A stretch of 64,000 bases of DNA, from NCBI GenBank assembly GCA_037957365.1, contig JARHVA010004250.1:134501-198500 (forward strand), given 5' to 3'. Source of the stretch: Torreya grandis. Lineage: Eukaryota; Streptophyta; Pinopsida; Cupressales; Taxaceae. Position numbers and translations under genes: made by a program. Positions 22,674-32,362 of this stretch are shown here, one piece after another. A model generated the notes under the pieces. The model had not been told where the DNA came from. It saw nothing but the letters and a program-made list of their open reading frames with translations, and did not search any database. Every line of letters begins with the position of its first letter. Positions within the stretch are counted from its first letter, which is position 1.

Positions 22674-25480
22674 ATGGTTTTGACACGTAGTCAAGCTAAA
22701 ACTCTTGTTGACCATGCAAGGCAACAACCACTTCTACCCTTGCCTTTCAATCAAGTCACCAAATGGAGTATACTTCAGATATTGAACGTACTCCTATCTA
22801 GCCTACCCCCACCAATCAATCTCCTATTGTTCACAAAGGAGATCAAGACTTTGAGATATTCCTTGACCACAATGTCAAGGCTCTCCAACACTATCTCATG
22901 AGAAGCCAAATGCGAGACCCTTCAGGTAATCTTGATTATGGGATGCCAACTTCTGTCACTAAAGCGGTAATGACATCAACAACATCCGCTACCCAACCTA
23001 TCATAACTCAGACTATTGCCTCAACCAATAGCCCGACCATGGCCAATCCTCAAGATTTGGCCTCCTTTTTTATTTTTGGACCTACCTCCATTAGGGTTTC
23101 TATACCCCCTCAACCACAATCAATTCAACCAAGTTCTACACCTTATCAGAACCTGATTGTCTCAACTCCACACACTCTTGCACCTATAAATGTAGTAGTG
23201 ACTACCTATCCTTTTACCAATGCCACCATTCAACCACCTTTGGTGGTATCTAGTCAACTTTTGCCCTCTAACTTCATAGCACAAGCCCCCTTGACCTTAG
23301 CATCAGTCCCTATGACGAACTACCAATACGTTGCACCTATACAAATGCAACCAAGTACGTCATACACCCCTCCTAACACCTTCTAGGTACCTTAAAAATT
23401 AGGGGGTGCCCATCCTATCAATTTTTCAGTTAATATAATTAAGATGCTGATGGATAAGATGTCTAACCTTGAAACATCCATTTTTGGTTCGAGCAATGTT
23501 CTTTCATACGAGCAAATATGCAACGAACCCATCCACCCTTTCGTGCCTATTAGACCATATCCTAACCAGTGGGAACTCCCCAAATTTACTCACTTTCAGA
23601 GTAAAGAGGACCCACAACAACATCTATGAGCATTTAGACACCCTTGCTACCTTATAGCACATGATGATGCATTACTACTGCGCACATTTCCCATGTCACT
23701 TTTTGGCACCACCCTTGACTGGTATAGTTCTATTACCAGTCATTCCCTCTTTTCCTTCACTTAACTCATGAAATTATTCCTCAACCACTTTTCAATCAAC
23801 ATCACCAAAAAGGTCTCCATTACAGACCTCTATTCTATTAAACAATTTGATGATGAATCAATAGCTGACTTCATTGCCCATTGGAGAGGATTGATCAACC
23901 AACTCTCTTTCTCTTTACCTCAAACTGAGCTCATTGAGCTCTTTTCACGAGCATGTGCCAAACACATCTCATCCACTTTGTGGGTTCAAACATTTTTCAC
24001 ATTTGATGAAGCTTTCACCATGGCTAGGAAGCTTGAACTCCATGCTGTCAAAGAAGATAAAGTCAAACTGCATAGTAAAAATAACAACGTAAGATCCGAT
24101 GACCTTTCTTCTTCCAAACCTTCTTCTTCTCACTTCAAGTCCAAGGGGTTAGAAAATGTTGTAGTCCTTAGGCCATCATCCTCTACCACAACCAACCCAT
24201 CTCAACCTTCCACATCAGAGTACATCACAAAATAATTCCAACAACAGTATATACAGTGTCAATACACTCCAATAGGAGAATCACATGCTTCTGCGTTGGA
24301 TAAACTAGTCAAGTAAGGGGTCCTCAATCTCCCTCAAATTCAACCACCTCAATTTGACCCCTTAAAAGCCATTCCTACATGGTATAGGAAAAATGACTTT
24401 TGCAACTATCATCGTGTCAAGGGTCATGACACAAACAATTATAAAGCCTTCAAGAACATTCAAGACATGTTGGATAAGGAGGATCTTGTTTTCGATAATC
24501 TGAATGTGTTGGCTAACCAAAAAATGGATGCTTTTAGACAACCATTCCCTAACCATCCCCCTAGTCAGCATAACATTTAGACCATAGCTGATGACCTTCA
24601 AGAGTGTAATATACACATGGTCAACATGGTTTCTAAACAACCTCTCCCACAATCTGAAGAGGTTAATCAACTTATTTCTCCACCATAGGTAGAAGAGCCT
24701 TCTTATCCTATTTCTCCACCATAGGTAGAAGAGCCTTCTTCTCCTATTTCTCCACCACAGGTAGAAGAGCCTTCTTCTCCTATTTGTCCACCACAGGTAG
24801 AAGAGACTTCTTCTCTTATTTGTCTTCCATAGATGGAGGATAATCCTCCATCCAGCCCCCTTTCACATAGAAGAGAGTCTACTTTGATGGCTCCAGCTTC
24901 AAATACCATGCCTTCATCCTTTTTATCATCAATGGGGGATCATACTTTCCCTGCTACTCGACCACACGTAAAAACCATGACCATCCTTGTGCTCTATCCA
25001 ACTCGAGAGCCACATTCTCCAACCCCTTCTCCATTGAGAGAGGAACTTGCCACCTCATCCACTTTGGCCAAAGAAGATCCGATGAAGGTAGATATGAGCC
25101 TCACCCCTCACAATAGTGGTCCTCACATTAAACCAAAGAAGGCCACTAAACCATGTTAGAGAACTTCTCCCCCACCTTTATCATTACCTTCCATTTTGGG
25201 TCCACATCCTTCTAATTTAGTAGGATTGCTCCCACATCCAACACCTCTCAACAACAAAGTGTCATCTACACGTGTGACCACACCACCCATGAAAAAGGTG
25301 ATATGACAAACTCCCCTACAACTTTTAGATAGAAGTTGTCAACACCTACTGCAACATAGAGCGCAGACCCATTAAAGGGTTGTTATGCTTTGATGTTATG
25401 TTGATTGTTGCAGTCATCTAGCATCATCCTCCCACCTATCAAGCCTTACCAACCTCTCATACCAAAACCATCTTGGTTTA
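22674..25480 (+). pseudogene. gag: Element B gag
   Basis: Start chosen at ATG 22674 (MVLTRSQAKT), a common opening of plant gypsy gag. After an early frameshift near 22750 the frame runs to 25159: EYTSDIERTPI, FEIFLDHNVKALQHYL, a long P/T/S/Q-rich region, then WELPKFTHFQSKEDPQQHL, LFGTTLDWYSSI, the capsid block FDDESIADFIAHWRGLINQL, and a zinc-knuckle-like CNYHRVKGHDTNNYKAFKNI (24401-24460) whose last Cys is Tyr. A 36-bp tandem repeat follows, then a P/S-rich tail. About ten in-frame stops occur, several TAG where CAG is expected. Gag packaged element RNA into particles. Confidence 0.88.
24673..24852 (+). repeat. 36-bp tandem repeat inside B gag, five units
   Basis: Units begin at 24673, 24709, 24745, 24781 and 24817, each encoding about ISPPQVEEPSSP. 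The Gln codon is CAG in units 3 and 4 but TAG in units 1, 2 and 5, so sister units show the C-to-T decay directly. The last unit is diverged. Confidence 0.9.
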
Positions 25481-26451
25481 ATGACACTAAAATTTGCTGG
25501 TATTACTACACACTAGGGCATGATACTGAGCATTGATGTGCCCTTAAGGTTGCCATTCACCAACACTTGAAAAAAGACACCCCTCACATTGAGGCTTCTT
25601 CTAACCACTTTTTTGACAAATCACTGACATCATCACATGCCTCTCAAACCTCTTCACCTAAATCAAGATCCCCATACAAGACTATGGTCCCTCTACCACC
25701 TTCCACTCCTTTATTTGAAATCAACATAATTAATGTGGCCACTATGCCCCAAACTATGAAGGATAAAGGAAAAGACCAGACTTCTACACCTTTGAAATAT
25801 CCATTATTCATCAAGACCTCTCAACCAACACAACCCAATATTTCTATCTTGGCCTCATCTCGACCAATATCTTTAGAGGAAATTCCTCCTAACCTCTCTA
25901 GTCAACATGACGTTTGGTATAAATGACTTATCGACTACTTGACATATTCTATCATACCACCTAATCTCTCTAGCAATAAACATCAGGCTTTTATCAATAG
26001 TACTACTCGCTACACCATGCTAGGGGGTCTTCTTTACAAACGAGGTCTCGATGGCCTCCTTATCCAATGCCAACAACATACTAACCAACTTCACGTCCAA
26101 CATCGACCAAAACATGCCTATAACAAAAATCTAAAAGAGTGAGATTTCAAAATCAGAGATCTCATCCTTATAGAAGACCAACACATGACCAACATGGAAA
26201 GAACCAAATGGGGCAAGTTTGCTCCTAATTGACTCAGACCTTACATAATAACACAATGCATGGATCAGGGACTTATCATCCATCTTCTTTTGAGGGCTAA
26301 CCAAAACTTGAGCCCCATAATGCCTTACATCTTTGACCAATTTATTATTAGTCAAGTAATCATTCACTTGATGTTTAACTTGAGTTCATCCCTTGAGCAA
26401 CCCCCCATCATCATCATGCCTATTTCTTTTAACCCTTTTTCCCTACATTAG
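25481..26451 (+). pseudogene. Element B second zinc knuckle joined in frame to integrase N- and C-terminal pieces
   Basis: One frame from about 25481 to the stop at 26449. It starts with a second knuckle-like CWYYYTLGHDTEH (25495 on), with a stop before the final Cys. A P/S/T-rich stretch leads to DVWYK then LIDYL, STTRYTMLGGLLYKRGLDGL (about 25908-26065), the segment just before the integrase zinc domain. This joins directly to HRPKHAYNKNLKE then DFKIRDLILIE, WGKFAPN, LRPYIIT (about 26100-26255), the integrase C-terminal domain. Protease, RT, RNase H and the integrase core are absent, yet the joins keep frame. Three TGA/TAG stops interrupt it. Confidence 0.8.
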
Positions 26452-26596
26452 TCAACCCTTTTTTTCAAGCATCAATGCCTTGTCCTAAAAAGGGAAACCC
26501 TTAAACCTCTATAGTCAAGTCCATGACAAAAACTTGAGTTAACCAAACAAAAATAAAATTGGGATGCCCATTCAAAGGTCATAAAATATAAATGTG

Positions 26597-26720
26597 GACT
26601 GTTTCCTTGAAGGATAGCTACATCACTGCTATAATTAATAGACTGCTCCCTTGAAGGATAGCTATTCACATACATCCAAACATATAAAGCAGAGTATAGA
26701 CCACTCCCTCAAAGGATGGA
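26597..26720 (+). repeat. Three copies of a ~24-bp motif in B 3' region
   Basis: GACTGTTTCCTTGAAGGATA at 26597, GACTGCTCCCTTGAAGGATA at 26641, GACCACTCCCTCAAAGGATG at 26699, the first two followed by GCTA. Confidence 0.75.
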
Positions 26721-27379
26721 TACAACTAAATTTTTCTACATACTCAGCACCCACTAAAAAGCTTCTCACTCTGATTAGCTTCAACATGACCACAAATCAA
26801 AACAACACATCCCCAAGTTGACTTCTCGCATTGATCAGTCTACCAAAAGAAATGACTGACAAACTATTAAATCATGGACTTGCCTATAGGCATTCTCAGG
26901 GTCACCTATAAAAGGGGAAAAGTTATCCCTGCTAAAAAGGGTTACCCTATCCTTACATATCACATTATCACACCTATCACCGCAACATACTCAAGGGATT
27001 TTGAGCTCACTTAATGTTAAGTGATTCAAATACTTCTCTAACACTAACCAATGGTCAAATGACGTAATGAATAAATGGGGCTTTTGTTTTTTAACAACCC
27101 TATCTATGCTATCATTATGGTCCTTGTCAATGAAAGAGAAACATGCCTTTCACTTCTTACACATACTCATCACATGTCAAAACATAGCATACAACCAAAA
27201 CATTTTTTCAACCACTAACATTACATCATCATTTATTTAATGCAAATACCAATTTGTGTTATATAAATTATCATAGAACATTCACACTAGTTTCTATGGA
27301 CAACAATACACATGGAAACTATCAACCACACAATTTATGTCAAGCATAAACCATTACTTGTTGAAGCATAAATATACTC

Positions 27380-27545
27380 ATTTTATTTTTAGCATACACC
27401 ATCACCAATATGGAAAATTGCTAGGGATGAAATACCACATTACCAATGTTATAGAATACACCATCACATAATATAGAAAAGGCTGTAACATCATCATACA
27501 CTTATCATTTCAAGCATGAACCATCACACATATGGGAAATGCTGA
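27380..27545 (+). repeat. Three copies of a CACCATCAC-AATATGGAAA motif
   Basis: ACACCATCACCAATATGGAA (about 27405), ACACCATCACATAATATAGA (about 27459) and AACCATCACACATATGGGAA (about 27518), each followed by A-rich sequence and GCT. A degenerate direct repeat of about 55-bp spacing. Confidence 0.7.
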
Positions 27546-28450
27546 CATCTCTAACCTTACCAACTATCAACCACTTGGACCCTTTTTCTAAACTACATTG
27601 GTCTGATGCCCCTTACAATAGGAGCTATATAGGCAACACTCAATTGACACAAAGTCTTATAGGGTTAGCTCTTCCATTTGCTTGATTATCTCCCTAATGA
27701 CATCGGCCATACATTCGTTCATCTACCTAATGGACAAACCATTTTTAACCTAGTCCACAATCATGACCCAATAACCAGCCCCGACACTATAGAAGTCATT
27801 TTTTACTTCTCATGGGGCACATTAGAGATCACATCCATCTCCCTGACTACATCAAATAATCATTTTAGATCACTTATATCTCAATCCAACTCAACCAACA
27901 ACCTTGGAGATCGTGACTATCTCCTCTGACCACCACCATTTTTGAGACAACTCTATCTTAATTGTTTTGACTACATGTATGCTACCTCATGAATAGATAG
28001 AAAAATTGTCCACACATCACATTATGACCCTCACAAGTATCATATCATTCTCAAGTTAATCCCCACTACTTGTGACATTTTTGTGTTTTCTAAGAGCACT
28101 TCCTGAGCCCAAGATACTTGGAACATGATGACCATTAGAGCTACAACTTTGATCGTTTAACCCAATCAGCTACGACTAAATGCTAGGGACCAGTTATTTC
28201 AATTTTAACACTCCTCAACCTTTGACTATGATAATTTGACTTATCATCATGTGAAGTGGTATACGCGCAATCCTAATTATTGTAGCGTTCACACTCAAAC
28301 TTCACCATAACCATCAACTGCCTATCAAATCAGCAATTGATTTTAGGTTCCCTTCCCTTGACTCCCACTTTGAGGGGGAATACCTCATCCCATACCTGGG
28401 GCAACCTACTCCTATTTTTGTTTTGCAGTTCATCAGAACAACCAACAAGA

Positions 28451-28464
28451 CAAAAAGGGGCAAA
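28451..28464 (+). other. Element B polypurine tract
   Basis: CAAAAAGGGGCAAA directly before TGTAGACACC of the 3' LTR. Confidence 0.85.
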
Positions 28465-29905
28465 TGTAGACACCAAAATTTTGTCTACTCTTTGGTAAAC
28501 TCCCCCTTGGTCCCCTTGGTCTCTTACACACTTTATTAATTTCAAATAAATTACTTATTTTAAATTAATAACATCACCCTTGACATCACCCATGACACCT
28601 CACCTAGGACACCTCACCTAGGACACCTCGCCTTGGACACCTCACCCCTAAGACCATTTCCTACCGCATGACTCACCCTATGACTAAGTCCTTCATATCA
28701 TAACTACCTAAGACCCATTCCAACCTTCTAACTAACCCTCATGCTTATTAACCCTATCATTTGACCATTCACCAATGACAAGTGTACTTAGTAGATGAAG
28801 AATGGGCAAAGGGATAAAAATAGCCCCTTTTACCCATTCTGCACTTGCCGATGTCGGTCAACTATCAACCAACACCAGCAAAACCACTAATGTCAGTTAC
28901 ATAAACTGACTTCTAACAATGAGTGATCACCCCCAAAAACTCTTGGACTCTTGAATTGACTTCTCTCTCACTCGAATCTAGCTCTCTCACTCGGATCTAG
29001 CTCTCTCACTCTCTCTCAGACTTTGAGACATCACCATGCATCAAACTTCAACTAACGCTCCCTTAGCCACAAAGACTCTATGCAAATCACTCCAGATTGA
29101 ATTAGAACATTTTATGAAGTCTTCAACATCAAGCCACAATAGGTATAAGCGTTTAACACCTTAGTTCTTCATCTCACCAAAGTTAAGTATTTCTTTTGCC
29201 CTTTCATTTTGGTAATTTAGAAAGCAGTAGTAATTAGTGTCTATTTACTATTTCTAGATACAATCAACTAGAGCCAACCCAATTGTATTCTTAGAGAGGC
29301 TAAAAATCCTTCCTCTCACCCTTACCCTTTTTTGACAACCTAGCCTCTACCTTTGTCCTTCTACAGACCTTATTCATCTCTCTGCAACCCTACATAGACT
29401 TTTAGACTCCTAGAATCCCTCTGTTGATTACAGACATAACCCTGAGACCCGTCCAAGGACCATTGCCCCTACCAACATCGGTAGCATAACTGATGTCAGA
29501 AATCTTGACAAACTGATGCCAGCAAGACTATCGATGTCAATGACTATAGAAGACCAATAGCAGAATATAGGTACAAATTATCTCTATTTCTCTTTCTTAG
29601 TCTTTCACCATTTCTTTTATTCGACACTCTTTTTATCAATAAGTGGACTATCATCCCTCAAGGAAGTCTTTGTGCTTCTAGGACCGAGCATGTGCTTGGC
29701 AGTCCACCATATATCTATGTAACATTTTTCTATGTTCGAGTCTCTTTCTTCTATAGGTGTCATCCTCCACAGCCAAAGAGGAGCTCCTTCAATCATCTGG
29801 ATACGGTGCATAGCTTCATTTAGGTACGTACAAACCCCTGACCATTATCTTTAGTTTCTTTCTTCCTTCTGAATGTAAAAAAAAAAAAAAAAATGAGTAG
29901 AAACA
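28465..29905 (+). repeat. Element B 3' LTR (1441 bp)
   Basis: Repeats 20107-21513. It is about 34 bp longer, partly because the ACCTCACCTAGGACA-type short repeat near 28595-28640 and the CTCGGATCTAGCTCTCTCAC run near 28975-29015 have extra units compared with the 5' copy. Confidence 0.94.
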
Positions 29906-29910
29906 ATATC
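29906..29910. other. Target-site duplication, right copy (ATATC)
   Basis: ATATC after the terminal AAACA of the 3' LTR of B. Minus-strand element C sequence resumes here. Confidence 0.93.
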
Positions 29911-30310
29911 ATTTGCCATTATGTAATAATTTAATGCATTAGCTACTATAAAAAGTAATATCCCTCATTCTATGAGTCCATGGGTGACCAATGAGTATAT
30001 TGTAAGATAAAGGGAAATTGAGGACCATAATATTAGTTTGAATTATCTTATGTCCAATGGTTAATATAAGCCAGATGTAACCAAGTGTCTTTTGATTATT
30101 ATTATCAAAACCATGAAAGGTAATATGGGTTTGCTTAAAATGATCCTTGTTAGAACTGAGTGGTTAGATAAGCTAAAATGATGTCACATTAATACCATAT
30201 CCTTCATCAACTAGAAATTTATAGATAATGATAGTGTTAATGGTTAGTTTAATAAAAAATGGTAGATCATCAACATAAAAAATAATTTTATCATTGATCA
30301 TGTCCTCTTC
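29911..30310 (-). pseudogene. Element C protease
   Basis: Minus-strand reading: IIFYVDDLPFFIKLTIN, then the active-site strand YKFLVDEGYGINVTSF (about 30228-30181) in the place of the usual D-[GST]-G motif, ITFHGFDNNNQKTLGYI, and the end NFPLSYNILIGHPWTH then IKLLHNGK (about 30000-29925), matching the S-YN-ILGRPW-H block of plant gypsy proteases. Element B is inserted a few codons later. The substituted active site and stops indicate inactivity. Confidence 0.8.
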
Positions 30311-32362
30311 AAGATATTCAATAGAATGCTTAGAAGCAGGACACGTAGTTTCAATGGTATGTATGTTGGTGGGTTGAGATTGAATAGGAGGTGGTTATTC
30401 ATTGATAGAAGATCTATATTGAAATTCTTAGATTTATTACATAAGGAACTTACAATGATAGGGTGAGGTATGAACCAACTCCATAAGTGTAATCTTACAA
30501 GGCATAGAGTTAAGTTCTTCAAGAAAGTTCCAATGAGATTTAAAAGAAGAAATAGTGCAGTGTTTAGGAGGTAAAGTAGATTTTGAAGGAATAGATGTGG
30601 GTGGAGGTTCAGAAGGAAGAAGTGGTTCCACATGGGTTTCAAAATCTATATTAGTGCTTATATTATTTTTGGGAAAATTTTCTTCTAATGATGGTTTCTT
30701 AGGTTTGGTAACAGGATCTTTGTGAGCTACTTACGATGATAATTGACCTTGGAAATGTTAACATATTCAAAATTATTGTAATATTGGTCATAATCAGCAT
30801 TAATATCACAAACATACTTGGTATTGGGTTGATTATTAGTTGTATAAAAATATTTTTGGTTATTTGAGGTAGAATCTTTAGAAACCTATAGTTTTTAAGA
30901 CATAGTGGTGTATTCTTGATGATGAAGGTTGAACATGGCTTCATGACTAAATGAATCACCAAGCATATAGGAGACAACAAATTTAGTGAACCCTCTAAAA
31001 GATTAATGGGAGTGAAAAATGTTGGCATGGAACCAACAAAATTTATTAGGGTCACAGCATATAAGATGATTGTTAAGATAGGTGAAAGGTTTAGAGGGTG
31101 GTAAACATTATTTCATTTTCTACATAGAAAGTGGTGAGTGAGAATATGAAGGGATGTCAGCTTTGGTAACTCCAAGTTTGGTATAAAGAGTATTACTAGT
31201 GACATCATTGGTAGATGTTTGAAAATATCATTTTTATAATTTTAGTATTAGGTTCAAAGTGCATCAGGAGAAAGACTTGACATATATCTTGATCAAGATA
31301 TTCATTAAGTGTTTGAGGAGAAAAGGTTCAAACCTTATATTGAAGAGGAGTCAAATTAGTGATAAAGATTTTAAACAATTTATCATTAGTCATGTTATGG
31401 TTTCCTTTATGGGCCAATGATTTCCATCATTTGTTAAAGTCATGAACTGATTCAATGGAAGATTGTTTAGCATTGATGAAGTGGCTAATAAGACAATTTT
31501 TGGAAAAGTTATTGTGTTGAAAATATTTAACTAAGGGATTAACCAAATCTTCAAGTTACCAAATGAAATTTTGGGGTAATTGGTTGTACCATTCTAATAC
31601 ATCACCAGTGAAGGTTTTGACTCGGAGTTTAGTAGTGGTGAAGGTATTAGTTTGGACCCATTCTTTGTAAAGATTTCCAAAGGATTTGAGAAATGAGGTA
31701 GGTTCTTCAGTCCCATCATACTTGATAGTTGGAGATATGTTACCAATATCGATGGACATAATTAAGGGAAATAAAGGCTCATTTTGAATAATTTGAAGCA
31801 TATTATTATTCATTATGGGTTGATGAATAACATTGACTGAAGAAACTCTAAGAGGTAGAAGAATATAATTAGGATTAGATTGAGTATGGATAGCTGGAGG
31901 TTAATTATCCATATTAATCAAATGATGTTGAAGTTGTGTCATTTAGTTGGTGTTAATTTTTTGCATTACATTAATTTTCTAGATAACTTGGGCAAGAAGT
32001 TGAGTTGTATCAGGAGGTGAGTTGGTGCTAGTAGCTTTACTCCCCAAATTAGTATTAGGGGGAGGGTTATTAAAATAAGGATTATTAGTGTAATTATTGA
32101 TTAAACTTATGTCAATTTTTCCCACATTAGTTTAATGGTTTTGAAGATGAAAAGTATCTTTGTAGGTATAGAAAGGATCAAACCCATCAACTTCATCTTG
32201 AGGTGTGATTTGCATAATGTTAGAAGTGATGGATGAAGGAAGGAAAGAGGTGTCTAGAGAGTGATGGTGCTCTTGAGAGGAAAAGAGAGGATGAAATGAA
32301 CATCCCATATAGTATCTAAATGGATTGAAGATATCTAATAAGATTCTGATAGGAGACTTCAT
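30311..32362 (-). pseudogene. gag: Element C gag
   Basis: Start chosen at ATG 32362 (MKSPIRILLDIFNPFRYYMG). The frame stays open with a few stops to 31556. The capsid region is clear in 31813-31556: SPTIKYDGTEEPTSFLKSFG, WVQTNTFTTTKLRVKTFTGD, LEWYNQLPQNFI, then after a stop KYFQHNNFSKN and SIESVHDFNK. A zinc-knuckle-like CDPNKFCWFHANIFH lies near 31055-31010, with the final Cys lost. The remainder to the protease is a proline/asparagine-rich linker. Frameshifts after 31400 scatter the reading across frames. Confidence 0.82.

Larger units (their letters stand above)
26452..28450 (+). other. Element B 3' untranslated region
   Basis: Two kilobases without a supportable gene. It holds two short degenerate repeat series, described separately (26597-26720, 27380-27545). 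The + strand open stretch 27678-27929 shows no known domain. Confidence 0.6.
20107..29905 (+). mobile_element. Element B: non-autonomous Ty3/gypsy LTR retrotransposon with intact boundaries
   Basis: 9799 bp, bounded by LTRs starting TGTAGACACC and ending GTAGAAACA, with a perfect 5-bp duplication ATATC on both sides (20102-20106, 29906-29910). A primer-binding site, gag, two integrase pieces and a polypurine tract lie in the right order. Protease, RT and RNase H are missing. The first 60 bases of the two LTRs differ at four positions, so it is relatively young for this window. It is inserted in opposite orientation just after the protease of element C. It would need pol proteins from another element to move. 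Confidence 0.95.
15581..32362 (-). mobile_element. Element C: Ty3/gypsy retrotransposon coding region, split by element B
   Basis: Reading the minus strand from 32362: gag, protease, [element B inserted], linker, RT with an intact YVDD, connection RNase H, a second RNase H, integrase, ending at a stop at 15581. Removing B (9.8 kb) leaves about 7 kb of gag-pol, the normal size. The order RT, RNase H, aRH, IN is that of Tat-lineage gypsy elements. All domains contain stops and frameshifts. LTRs of C were not identified. The ends given are the coding limits, not the element ends. Confidence 0.88.

Noticed and set aside
30298..30642. 114-codon minus-strand open frame rich in Leu
   Set aside because: It lies in the gag-protease linker of C. 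The neighbouring frame, not this one, carries the linker and protease motifs.
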